A DNA stretch of 64,000 bases, from NCBI RefSeq assembly GCF_001642475.1, contig NW_019173933.1:186001-250000 (forward strand). Reading direction: 5' to 3'. This document shows, piece after piece, positions 33,003 to 44,025 of this stretch. The notes beneath the pieces were generated by a model. It worked only from the letters and a program-made list of their open reading frames with translations. It was not told where the DNA came from and ran no database searches. A program made the translations under genes and the position numbers. Position 1 is the stretch's first letter. Each line of letters opens with the position of its first letter. Origin of the DNA: Fonsecaea monophora (Eukaryota; Ascomycota; Eurotiomycetes; Chaetothyriales; Herpotrichiellaceae).

Positions 33003-34095
33003 TTACGCCTTCTTCTTTCTCATCTTTGTGATGCCTGCCTTTCTCCTCGCTGCCACGTCTCCTTCGCCCAACCACTTGCAGGCCTTGACCAGCTGAATGA
33101 CGTTGATGATCTGCTTCCCAAGCATGATGGGGGCGCTGATCCCTGCCAGAATCCAGGGAATAGTGCTATCCATCTTGTTTGCGCGAGCCATTTCCATCGC
33201 CCCCGCACTCCAGGGATTGACAAAGATGGCGCTGGGTTTGGGGTGTGCGGGTGACCCGGGTTGGGTGGACGATAGGCCGCTCTCACTGGTGACCAGAAGC
33301 GAGGGGGATAGTAGAGGCGAGGAAAAGGAGAGGAGGTAAAGGGCAATGAAAAAGAGCTCGTTCAGAGCGCAGAACATGAAAAGCACGACCTACAGCAATT
33401 CCCCATCCAGGTCAGCCGCCGCCGCTAGCAAAGTCGACAATCAGTTGTCCCGAGAGATGTAACGCACCTTATTCGTGTAATACAGATGTAGAATCCAGCT
33501 CCGGCTCGAGTCCACTTTCTTATGACTTTGTCCGCCCATGGTCAGGGTCGCATACATGTGAACGTAGTGACTCGCCAAATCCAGACTGATCAGTCCCTGG
33601 AAGATGATCGACCACCTCGGGAACGCCGAGGCGAGGAAAACAAGCAAGCAAGAGGTTGTACAGCGGTCGGTCACCATGTCCAGCACTGCGCCGAAAGTGG
33701 TGGACTGGTTGTATCGGCGCGCAGCAAGGCCGTCTGCCGCATCGAGAATGCAGGAGAAACTGTACAGGCCGGAGCACGTGCGAGGGTGCAGGGGCATATA
33801 GTATAAAGAGGCGAGGGCGAGGATGATTCGAGCATATCCTATAGTTGTAGCAATGTGCACAGTCAGATCGCAATTCTTGGTGCATGCACGGGCGACAGGG
33901 AGACTGTCCGTCCACGTGTGAACTTGTATGTAATTCCATACCGATGATGTTGGGGATGAAGAGGAAGATGTTTTCCTCCTCGTAAATGTCCTCCTCCACT
34001 TTTGTACTCATTGGCACGGTGCCGTTTACTTTTGCGTGTCCATTGACACCACTGATATGGCCGTTTGCTCCCACGGCTCGATCCTTTTGTCCCAT
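33003..34095 (-). CDS. PIS1: Phosphatidylinositol synthase (CDP-diacylglycerol--inositol 3-phosphatidyltransferase)
   Basis: 303 aa, exons 34095-33942, 33838-33468, 33389-33003. Integral ER/Golgi membrane enzyme making phosphatidylinositol from CDP-DAG and myo-inositol. The CDP-alcohol phosphatidyltransferase motif DGx2ARx8Gx3Dx3D is complete in DAADGLAARRYNQ...GAVLDMVTDR. Following segments match Pis1 strongly (TDRCTTSCLLVFLAS; SLDLASHYVHMYATL). The N-terminal 40 residues are a hydrophilic Gly/Asn/Val extension ending at FLFIPNIIGYARI, where the first intron splits Gly52. The C terminus ends in a basic KMRKKK tail. Essential housekeeping gene, marking the start of the conserved region. Confidence 0.96.
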
Positions 34096-34826
34096 GATAA
34101 GTCCGCTCTGTAGCAGGCGTCGATGGCTGTGCGTTCCGAGAGTTGGACGAGGCTTAAGGAGAGGATGGGTGACGAAGCTCAGGGACGTCGAGTCTCGTGG
34201 ACAACTGCTCGATCAGGGTAGGGAGAGAGAGAGGCGTAGCGAAGGGGGGACGCCAGTCTGATAAGGAGGCCCGTATCGACTGGAGACTCGGGGAATCTGT
34301 TGCTTTTGGCTTGCGGACTGGCGCGGGATGGACGAGCAAAGTCGCGCGTGTCTTTTCGGGCAACTTCAAAGGCTAATACAATTTGGCTGATTCAGCGCAC
34401 AGATGGACAAGAAACAGACATTGACAGAACTAGAGGAGAGATTACAAAGTCACAATTCTGAGGGGAAGCCTGGCCGTGCTAACGACTGCGTGGATATTTA
34501 TTTCCTCTTCTTGGACATGCGTTCTGGATCAGGGTCTCTTCCCGGAACCGCGGATGGAGCGATGTCCATTCGGACGAATCAATTCCCTGGTCCGACTGGC
34601 CCTCGTCTGCGCTTCCAACGGTGCTGAATGGACAATCGAGACGGGGGATAGCCACATGGTTACATTTCCAACTTGGGAGACCAGATGCTGAGGCAGCACG
34701 GTAGGGAGGTATATCGCAGATGTATACAACATTATAGCACCACCACCACCACCTGATGTAGGTACCCATTATATATTTACAGTAGATAATATAGTCTGCC
34801 TATAGAATGCCTTCAGGCCACCCCTT
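34096..34826. other. Intergenic: PIS1 promoter and PP2C 3' flank
   Basis: 731 bp. Holds a (CAC)n microsatellite at about 34738-34753 and otherwise no coding signal. Confidence 0.55.
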
Positions 34827-36690
34827 CTATTGCTGCCGACTTCTGGGATCAGATGCCTGTTGTCTCTTAAAATCTCGCATCTCCTTGGTTCCCAGGCTTC
34901 CATTGCCGCCCTCTTGTCGTCGCTCCCATCCACCCATCCTCACCACCAAGCAAGTAGCATTGTCGCCTTCAGAAGATACCTCTGTGGCGAAATTGACTAC
35001 ATCCCGCGCGGCCTGCTCGGGCGTCTTAGCTTCTTTGACAATGTCCACGACTTCTTGATCATCTAGCGTGCCAGAAACGCCGTCCGACATCAAAACCGCG
35101 AATGAATACTCGGCCGGCCCCATTTCTACCCTCTTGATCTCAGGTTCCGCGCTCACACCCATTCTCTTCGAGGCGATATCACCAAATGCTCGCGTATTGG
35201 CCAACCCCAAGATCCGCTCTTCACCAAACGAGTCAGTCACAAATGACGCCGCATACCTTCTAAGTCTGTTGCTCTCCACTGGTGACGAGGGGTGATGATT
35301 CGTGGTCAAAGGTATTGCTTGCCCTGTGACCGTAGAGCAGAGTATAATTCTTGTGTCCCCAACATGAGCCACCAGCAATGTGGATGTGGTCGCGGGGTTC
35401 CAGAAGGGCGTAGGCGATGGCGTCGATACCATTGCCACACTGCAAGTACTCCCACCTCTGAATCTCTGAGGTCCACCAAGATGTGTCGCAAACCTGTGAG
35501 GTTCACCCAGGATGTCTCCTTCGTTCAGTGGTCTTTCAGCCCTCGTATTGTCCACGCTTTCTGAGTTCTTCGCTGCTTGAGCGGCGACAAAATCGTAGTC
35601 TGCTTTCAGAAAAGCATAAGTCATGACCTCCTCGATGGCCACCCCGCAGTCGACGTCTTCGCCCGCTTGCCTCAGAGCATCCGACTCCTCGCCCAACCTC
35701 TGATACCCGTTGTAGATAGAAAAGTAGGCGGGCTTAAAGCGACGAAAGTACCCACCCACGAGCTCTTTCCAGTTCCTTGTCAGCTCCTTCTCCAATTGTC
35801 GAATGTTCCTTTTGTTGGCGCACTGGATCAGCGGAGGATCACTTGGGTGTGGCTTGTTGTCTTTAGGCGTCGACTCGTCGTCGCCTTTTTTGGGACCGCC
35901 CTTGTTGACTTCTAGCTTGTCGAGCACCTTCCTGCCCTCTCTTTGCTGGTTCTCGTCCCCGTCAAGTCCCCCAAGTATCGGCGCTTCCCCGGTGTCCTTT
36001 TTATCGCTCTTCTTCAAGCTCGACTTTAGCTCAAACGCCTTGGCCGATTTCTCAATGTAATCGTGCAGCGACTCGCGGAGAAAGTCGCTGCACTCTGCTC
36101 CCCCATGCCCATCAAAGACGGCAAAATAGAAGACCTGAGGATCGCCAGACGCCCCTTCAGCAGAAGTGCCCTCTCCAGGAGTTTTGCTCAAGGTGAGAGA
36201 CAACGGGGCCTTTTTGGCGAATGCAGGGAGCTCGATGACGCCCGCTTGGTGAGAGTCTTCGTTGTATGGTCTGCTACCTCTGGACACAAATGCGCCATAG
36301 TGGTGTTTGGCGCTCCTGAGCGGAATGCGGACTACGGTGGTGTCTCGAGAAATCGACGGATGGGTAGCGGGGGCAGATGTCCCATCAGGAGTATGCGGCG
36401 TGGAAGCCTGCCGCGGAAACTTGTGGGCAAGGCCGGTCAGAGAGCGCGAGTCGGGATGAAGAGAGGAGGATGGGAGATGTGTGACAAAGTAGTCGTGGAA
36501 CGTTCGATGCTGTTGCTCGACATCTCGAAGTCTCGTTCGTGTTTGAGGGCGAGTCTGGCGGATGAAGGTCGCTAGCAGGTCTATTCGCAGTCAGAACGCA
36601 CAATTCCACAAGCCATGCGCGGAGGGAAGAGTGTATACCATGATAGCAATCGGTAGAACAGCGCAACGTTCTGGCACCGGGAGAGGACAT
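34827..36690 (-). CDS. PP2C-family Ser/Thr protein phosphatase (PTC6/7-like)
   Basis: 601 aa, exons 36690-36639 and 36580-34827. Metal-dependent phosphatase motifs in order: YGAFVSRGSRPYNEDSHQAG, YFAVFDGHGGAE (metal-binding Asp), LLVAHVGDTRIILC, TRAFGDIASKRMG, MSDGVSGTLDDQEVVD and GDNATCLVVRMGGWE. A charged insert of about 100 residues (Lys/Glu/Asp-rich, about 215-300) lies between the DGHGG motif and the next core strand. The Arg/Ser-rich N terminus (TLRCSTDCYH..RQTRPQTRTRLR) would suit a mitochondrial presequence, as in Ptc5/Ptc6-like enzymes. The two-exon start is chosen because exon 2 alone has no ATG before the catalytic domain. Confidence 0.88.
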
Positions 36691-37230
36691 GGCTGAGGAC
36701 AAGGCCCTTCACAGCCGCCATCATCCTATCGAAAAGCAACAACCATTATCGGACAAGAGTGACAGGGGGAATCGCAAAATCGTCAGGGCCGAGCCAACAG
36801 CTGGATGGCGGGGGAAGAGAACAAACCAGAAAATCTTCTTGGAATAAGAAAAGCGATGATGAAATCGCAATTGTGAGGGTCACAGTACCGAGCATGAATT
36901 AGTGGAGCGAAGTTCCAAGGAGATTTTCTCGTTGGGTTTCGGCGGAGTCGAGGTGGCTTCCCCACGCCCCCTTTGTCCGCCAAACCGAGAAGTGTTCAAC
37001 AAACTGAGCCGGAGCACACTCGTACACACGAGCACAACACATGCTTGACTCGACGCTCATGCTATTGTCACCATCAGATAGGCTTTCTAATGTTCTATCT
37101 CTGCCATCCATGTCTATACGGAGCCATGTCTCTCATATTTCTCGTCCATGCGCAAGATCCTCAGACAGAAAGAGCACGCCCAAGACGGACCAGACCACAA
37201 TAATACATTTAAACCTGTCGTCCAGTGTGT
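36691..37230. other. Intergenic: PP2C promoter and 3' flank of histidine phosphatase gene
   Basis: 540 bp, no gene seen. Confidence 0.6.
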
Positions 37231-38202
37231 CTATAACTTGGATTGATGAACACCCCCATCCAGCACTCTGATGCCTCTTCCCTCTAGCTCCTCGTAAGAA
37301 TCAAAACTCTCGTCGCCGTGGAAATGCCAGCCTCTCTCCTCGCCCTGACTCAGGTGACGGCAATCGCTGTTCCAGATACAATCCCATCCCCCGGCCACGC
37401 CTGTACCGGTATTCCTCCAGTCTTCGTCGTGGTAGCTGTAGTCCGCGTCGATCTCTTGCTGGGCGCCAGAGGAGCGGGCGGCCAGAGGAGGCAGTTTCCG
37501 CCGCACAAATTTGCTGAGCCCGCACGTAAAACACCGAAAGTCCTCCTCGTCCCAGTCCTCGGGGACCTCCCCAGTCAAGGCCCTCCCACTGGCGATGATC
37601 TGGGCGGCGTGTCCGCATATCAAGACCGTGACTTCTTCTTCCCCTCGCCCAGCCTGCGCATACTCCTCGTCCACATCCTGCACGACGCGTGCCAGGGCGC
37701 GCGCCACGCGGTCGTGCAGCTCGTGGATGCGCTCGCCGTTTTCCGAAGGAACGACACGCGAGGCGTACGACTCGTCCAGCCAGGGGAAGAACTCGTTCTT
37801 GAGCCTCTCCGGGTCCGCGGGTCGCGGCTGTCTGAACCAGGCCCGGCCGAACCATTCGCCCAACCCCCTCTCGCCGCGGACTTGTAGATGTCTCCTCCTT
37901 TTGACGTCGCTCTCCGGCACCTGCGCGAGGAAGGCCTCCACGGCCGGACGTAGGGTTTCGAGACACCGGTAAAACAGGCTGGAGTACACCCTCAACCGGT
38001 CTTGCTTGACCACTTCGGCGAACGCTTCGCTGAGGTATGCGGCCGTCTCTTCCGCCTGACGCACGCCGTGCGATGCCAGCGGCGGATCCGCTGGGAGATG
38101 CGTGGGGAATGGGTGGTTTGAAGAATACTCCCCCGTCCTGGGGTTCAGTGACCAGGCCAGCCGGTGGCCGTGCCGGAGGATGTAAATCTCGGTCACGGGC
38201 AT
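37231..38202 (-). CDS. Histidine phosphatase (phosphoglycerate mutase-like) protein, possible TFC7-type
   Basis: 323 aa, single exon. Histidine-phosphatase superfamily: catalytic LRHGHR at residues 9-14 (His11), the GVRQAEETAAYLSEAF helix, RVYSSLFYRCLETLRP, and the second-half histidine in LICGHAAQII. Fungal members of this form include the tau55/TFC7 subunit of TFIIIC and related phosphatases. The C-terminal 80 residues are Trp/Asp/Gly-rich (GGWDCIWNSDCRHLSQGEERGW) and of unknown role. The open frame continues upstream to 38442, but the ATG at 38202 (MPVTEIYILRHGHR) fits the family. Substrate not predicted. Confidence 0.85.
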   Translation of the reverse strand: MPVTEIYILRHGHRLAWSLNPRTGEYSSNHPFPTHLPADPPLASHGVRQAEETAAYLSEAFAEVVKQDRLRVYSSLFYRCLETLRPAVEAFLAQVPESDVKRRRHLQVRGERGLGEWFGRAWFRQPRPADPERLKNEFFPWLDESYASRVVPSENGERIHELHDRVARALARVVQDVDEEYAQAGRGEEEVTVLICGHAAQIIASGRALTGEVPEDWDEEDFRCFTCGLSKFVRRKLPPLAARSSGAQQEIDADYSYHDEDWRNTGTGVAGGWDCIWNSDCRHLSQGEERGWHFHGDESFDSYEELEGRGIRVLDGGVHQSKL

Positions 38203-39309
38203 GATTTTTGTTTCACTCTTTGCACAAGGGTTGCCGCTACCGTGACATGTCGGACGATCTGGTACTTTAGATGGCGATAGATGACCAGGAGTCCAACTAG
38301 GAAAAAGATGTTCTGGGCACCAGGAATTGGTCCACGACGATCGACCAAAATGTTTCGGCAGTCGATGATTAGATGGGACTAGTGAAGAGAACAATGGGTG
38401 ACTGAATAATACTGATACCGAGGCATATGCCACTAAAGGCAATGTCTAAGCCAAGCCTTATTCTGTACTACCGAGTACGAGAGATCTCGTAACCTTTAGG
38501 TATGTTGGGGATCTCGACCATCTCCGCACTTGCGATCTGGGAGGCCGCTTCCGGCATATTATTACCCCAGACAATTTGGTTACTCGATCTATTAGCTGCG
38601 ATGTTCTGTCTCCAAATCAAGCAACAACATCATCATAGACATACACATACACATGCTCTGTCCAAGTATGTCTGCGTCAACATGTAAATACTTGCCGAAG
38701 ATCCGTCGTACCAGGCCATGGTGGAAAAGCGAGGTATTGGCGAGGCTTGGTAGCCTTTTCGGACACGACTAAGGAGAGTCTTTCGAGGATTGGGCAGCGA
38801 CAGGACTGCCTTTGAGGATGTCGAGCGCTTGAGAGTCATTATAGCTTGCATAGGAGCTCACATTCCCAACTCGAAGTTCATCCCCAGTAGATTCGTTGAG
38901 AAGCCACCTCTTGTCTTCAACCCACTTTCTTTGAAACAGGTCGTTGGGGCAATGTTTAAAGAAACTTGGGAGAGGACCAGATGACGTCGTTTTGCGGTTA
39001 TGTCCTCATCAAGTTGTTATCACGTGTGATCGTCGCTGTCGTCCAGTGGTTTTTGTGATAGGTCCCTAGACTGGTCATTCACCCTACACTGTCCTGCAGG
39101 GACAATCAATGCCGGCGAGGACAATCCAGGGGTGCAGATGCCGGATATAGAGAGTAATGTTTAACCTGAGTCCAGCAAAGGAGCTGATGGACCATATCAG
39201 AGGACCTGTCTCCGGCTTTTGTGTTCACCTTCGAAGATGCGCAGCTAATCCAAAATGTTTCTTGCATCACAAGGCACGATGGTGGTGATTTCATCTTCCA
39301 TCGAGACAT
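38203..39309. other. Intergenic upstream of histidine phosphatase, downstream of MFS
   Basis: 1107 bp. Contains a short CA/CAT repeat (about 38628-38655) and no supported gene. Confidence 0.55.
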
Positions 39310-40863
39310 TCATCTATGCCTTTCCCTCCTGAAGCCCCATTTCTGCCGGCGGAGCTCAAACATGAAACCACCCGCGATCAGGAAGACCAAGCCAGTATAG
39401 ATCTGAGGCCATAAATAAGGCCGGGACGAATGAGGTCGGCGAATCTCCAATGCTATTGCTTCCGAGACTGCATAGGGAATGAGCTTCGGTTTCATCAGAC
39501 GGCGGCCGTTACAAGGACTCACATAAAGCAGGCATAGAGACAGTCACCCACATCAGACTGAGGGCTGATGGAAGTTCTTTCAGTTCGACGACCTCGGCAC
39601 AAAGAGGAGCAATTGTCTAAGAACAAGTTAGCAAGACTCGTATCATTGAAGTGGTTGTATTCGTACACCCCAGTAGACACCACTCGTCGCGCCCACAGTA
39701 AGAGCAAAGAATATAAGTACGCCATAAGAATTGGCAGGAATCCAGATCGCATATGATAGCAAGGTGTTTGACGCGGTCAAGACGCATGCTACTGTCATGC
39801 GGCCGAATCGATCGCTTAGCACCCCGATGAAAGGTCGACCGAAAGCGGTTCCGACGTTCATGATGGTGATCACAGTGCCGCCTTGATCTTGAGTCAATCC
39901 GAGAGATGTTGCGAACGCGCCTAAGAAATAGATCAGCTTCATGTTGGAGTGGTATTGGACGGCTGATTTACCCAGAGAATAGATCGCCACGATGTAGCCA
40001 AGGATGGAAAAGAACGTGTAGAAGATAAGCAGCCAGACCTGATACCTTTTCAGGAGCTCCGTGTCTATAGGCTTGTAGCTGGGACGGATTGTCTTGTTTC
40101 TGTCGCGGATCAACGAACATGCCGTAAACAGGACCACAAATGCGAGGATGCCAGTGATCCGTAGTGACCAAGCAAGCGAAAGATTCTCGATCATGGGGGT
40201 TGTTGCGGCAGAGAATATCACGCCGCCAATGCCGCTCCCTGCGGCTGCGATGCCTTGAGCTAGACTCCTATTTCTGTTGAACCACTGGGGAAGTATGGGT
40301 GTAGCTGGTAGCCACGAAAAGCCTGTTCCCAACCTGCCAAATATTAGTCTGACGCACAATCAGGACAAGACCGTAGCCACATACCCAACCAGGATGCCCT
40401 GCGTCAGAATAAGATGCCAATATTCTGTGGCAAATGAGGCTGCGACAAAGCCGCCCGCGAACATGACACAGCCGCAGTACATAGGGATATGTGTCCCGAG
40501 TCTTCGGACAAACATGTTGACAATAGGTCCGCAGAGCATGGCACAGGCGAAATTGACGCCACCAATGAACGTATAGTCCAAATCTGAGGCACCGGGGAAT
40601 ATGGAATTATCAATGTAGTACGATAGGTAAACGCCATATGACTAGGCTCAAGGTCAGTACTCAGTATACGACATGCTAGGGCCAAGTGACCATACCGCAA
40701 TGATACCCCATGTGAATCCATTGATCAAATGCATGGCGATACAGACAACCCATCCATATGGCGGTTCAATAGATGCATCCACAGCTGCAACAGGCTCCCC
40801 CGGCTGAATGGGAACTTCAATGGCGACCTCTTCGCCATCTCCTTCTGGCTTGTCCTCGCCCAT
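39310..40863 (-). CDS. Monocarboxylate-transporter-like MFS protein
   Basis: 447 aa. Exons: 40863-40696, 40641-40385, 40333-39667, 39616-39523, 39467-39310. Starts with an acidic cytosolic tail, then the MCT signature at span 1, EPPYGWVVCIAMHLINGFTWG (D/E-G-G-W-G-W in animals, PYGWVV in fungi). Conserved loops include GCVMFAGGFVAAS, GTGFSWLPATPILPQWFNR and GRPFIGVLSDRFGRMT. Twelve predicted spans; ends in a basic tail. Probably transports a monocarboxylate or other small acid. The last two introns are required to reach the C-terminal spans (TIAPLCAEVVELKELPSAL; YTGLVFLIAGGFMFE). Genes of this family are often pathway-associated, but here the neighbours are housekeeping. Confidence 0.9.
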
Positions 40864-41473
40864 ACTGGGTTGCTTGCGTCGCAAGTCGTGTCCTGTCTTG
40901 ACTCTGGTCAAATGTCTTTGACAACATGCGCAAGCTACGCAGGACAAGCCGCACAAGTGCCCAGACAGATTTGAAAACAAGAGGTTTCCTGGAGCGGGAC
41001 GAAGGGAGTGATTCACTTGGGATTGCTGGGTCTATGGAGTACTGGGACTGCGGAGGCAAATCATCGCTCCGAAAACCGCACGGCACGCATTTGCCGGAGT
41101 AACATGCCGTTTCATAATGGAATTGTATGCATTCTAAAAGAGGTGTGAGGTCAGCAGGTACGATATCGGACACACAGTCTGCCCTTACATTCGACACTCT
41201 GTTCAACTGGGTCCCAGTCCGGCCATGTCATGAATTGCATGCCCTTTCAATCATTGACTCATCTGGTACACAAGGTCATAAAAAACTTAACGTCAAGTGC
41301 GTTCTTCTCCGCCGCCAGGTAACATTCGAGGAAACGTACCGAGAATGTGGAGTAGGAAAAGGCTTGGGAATTGGAGAAGACTTTTCTAAATCTGGCAAGG
41401 TGAGCCTCCAAGGGCGGAATTAACCAAGTGGGTAGAGGTAGCAAGTGCCATGTTTGGTGATCTCCCACCAGTA
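40864..41473. other. Intergenic: MFS promoter and CAS1-like 3' flank
   Basis: 610 bp, no gene supported. Confidence 0.6.
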
Positions 41474-43644
41474 TTAATATGTGGTGTCAACGGCCAATGA
41501 ATTCCACGACAGGTTGAGTATCCACAAGCCGATGAGAGTTAACAGTATCCGACCTCCGAGACCAACAAGACTCTTGGTGATGGTAGAGAGAGCATTTGTC
41601 GTAACAGCGCTCATGCAAAGAAACGCCGCTACAACCATTGTTGTCTCCAAAGCATCGAACATGCCTTGACAAGCCTTCCGACCGAGGAATTTGCAGGCGA
41701 GTCTTGGACGGAGCACGCCGCGGGAGTCGGCAGCAAGTAAGGTGTGGTATTGAAAGACAAAAGTCTCCAGAGAACATCGACCGAACCATGCAAAGAGTCG
41801 ACTGTGGGAGGCTGACAATTTTCGAGTCGAATTCCTAAGGACAACAAAAGCTAGCACAGGAAACGGCGAGAGAAAGGGGTGCCACTCATTGTAGCGGAAC
41901 TTGTCTGGGAAAAAGCCGCACAATATCGAGTATGCCAAAATAACAAACGCAGCACCCCATGTCGTCAGTCGTGAAGCGAGCTGCGACCAAGGGACGGTCT
42001 CCATAGCAGTTTTATGGCACTGGAGGCCATGGGAAGTGTCATACTGTACATACAGCATAGCCGTGATCATGCCAATGAATGCAATGTAGGCGTCAAGGCT
42101 GAATCTGAAAAGGAACTCTTGTCCGTCGATTTCAGGAAGGCCCCAGCCTGGAGGACAGATCGTAGCAAGGACTGCCGCAATGCTATCGCTAGCTCCTAGA
42201 GTGACCCTGACCAACGACACGGATATGGCAGTTCGACGGACGAAACGACGTATATCCACGCCAGGTGTCGCAGTCTTGGGGACTGTTGCCCAGACAATGA
42301 GAAACCACAAGCTGGTCAGCATGGGGAAATAGTACAGGTCGTATCGAGTCCCCATGACGAAAGCGAGAATGACGTTAAGTAGATTCGTCCTCAGCAAGAC
42401 ACTAGCCACCCTGTGAAATGAGAAGTCGTTCGTGGTGATGAAATAATAGGTGTGACCAAATCCAGTCATGAAGAGGTAAGATGAGACCAACAGCCGGACA
42501 AACTGATAGACCCAGAGGACTTTCGACAAGCCAAAGTAGTGGTACGACAGGATGATGATTTGCATCCAGCCTTTCCACTCCTCTGTTTGCTGCCTGGAAA
42601 GTAATTGGCGGTGTTCTGGAAGTGCTATCTCACCGGTTGTCGCATAATGAGGCCGACTTTGTTTGAAGGTTGCCAGGCCTGCGAGCAGCGTGAGGATGGT
42701 CCCGCCTATAAATTTGCCCACCTCTACCGTTTTCGAAGCTTTGTCGAACAAGACGGTACGATCGGCTATGAAGCAGTACAGTACGGCAACGGAAATTGTA
42801 GTCATTGCACCCATGGTTCTGGGGGCTTCGTGGAAGAAGAGCCAGTCTCTGTCATGGCTATCGGTATGTTTTCTGGAGCCAAAGAACGAAAAGAGGTGAT
42901 AGACAATCGCACACGAGCTCATGAACAGCAGTAGCTTCTGCGCCATGTTTGGGCCGACATAAGAGGCACAACAGTATGCTTGAGAGCCTTTCGATGGTGT
43001 ACCGATGAGCTTATTGCAGAAGTAATTCAATACAATGTCGGCATGAAGGGGTGCAGCCTCATCCGTGAGATGAATGCCATCCTCTTGGAAAAAGAAGTGA
43101 ACGTCGCCAATCATCCATGGGTAGTCTGCAGGAGCGTAGTCCTTTTCTGTTGGCCTGCAGCCCACGAGGGCATGGCGGGTCGAGTTGAATGTTGGGTCCC
43201 AAACATGAATGATTTCCGTCCCGGCTGAGTTGAATCTTGTAGTGGCTTCGATTTTGGCGTTAAGACTCTTGCTGGGAATCTGAGAATCATTGGGGTCCAA
43301 CCTTTCTGCCACAGTCCAGAATATCTGGCGCGCTTTTGAACCACCAAAGAAGATGAGGCGTTGGTCGGAGAGGCAAGACTGAATCTTGGTCGAGCTGTAG
43401 GGCTGCAGCATGCAGCTTGAAGAGGTTGGCACTCGATCTGTCGTCGACGTTGCTCGAGCTTGGGAAGGGAGACTGTCACAACGATTCTTGACCCACGTAT
43501 CTGGAGTAAGCTCATTAGCATCGTTCCAGAGTGAACCTGGCCCGAGTGATGCTGACCTTGGGGGATCTTATCTACAAGGAACCACAATGGCGAGCAGATG
43601 GCGAAACAGAGTAGAAGCAGGATTGATACACGTAGGCTGACCAT
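41474..43644 (-). CDS. CAS1: CAS1-like O-acetyltransferase (multi-span acyltransferase)
   Basis: 704 aa, exons 43644-43557 and 43500-41474. An N-terminal signal anchor (SLRVSILLLLCFAICSPLWF) is followed by a lumenal GDSL/SGNH-like domain: FFGGSKARQIFW at the nucleophile block position and DGIHLTDEAAPLHADIVLNYFCN as the DxxH block. About 12 C-terminal membrane spans form the Cas1p 10-TM acyltransferase domain (GWMQIIILSYHYFG; RYDLYYFPMLTSLWF; RCSLETFVFQYHTLLA). Cryptococcal Cas1 O-acetylates capsule glucuronoxylomannan, and homologues acetylate cell-wall or Golgi glycans. The SGNH Ser environment reads GGS instead of GDS, so one residue differs from the common motif. Confidence 0.92.
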
Positions 43645-44025
43645 TTTGCATGCTATTTAGGTGACTGTTTAGACCGAGGATGAGGAGTGTAGTCTGAACA
43701 GTGGCGGAGAAAGATGAAATCGCAGGAGAATGTGGTTCGGCGGTTGTGTGTGAAAGGTGAAGAGCGAAGAGTGAAGAATGAAGAGTGAAGGTCGCAGGCC
43801 CGCAGCCTGAAGTGTGCAAAGTGCAGTGTGCAATGTGCGCTGTGTGCTTCGTATGAATTGTGCTCATCGATGGCAACCCCAGTACCAGTCAGTCCGCAGA
43901 TCGTCATTCGAAACAGTTTTGTGAGGATTATAGTAGTGATCCAGCAGCTCGTCCCAGTTTGCCCATTAATGCTTTCAATCGGTAACGGCCGTGTCGTGGC
44001 AAAAGTCATCAAAGTCATGCAGCAT
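43645..44025. repeat. CAS1-like promoter with simple repeats; APC10 3' flank
   Basis: 381 bp. Contains an imperfect (GAAGAGT/GAAGA) repeat at about 43757-43790 and a (GTGCAA/GTGTGC) repeat at about 43811-43848, both upstream of the CAS1-like ATG. No gene. Confidence 0.6.

Noticed and set aside
37301..37972. Long open frames (150-220 codons) on both strands in the histidine-phosphatase gene
   Set aside because: Shadow frames; the minus-strand histidine-phosphatase frame has the catalytic motifs.
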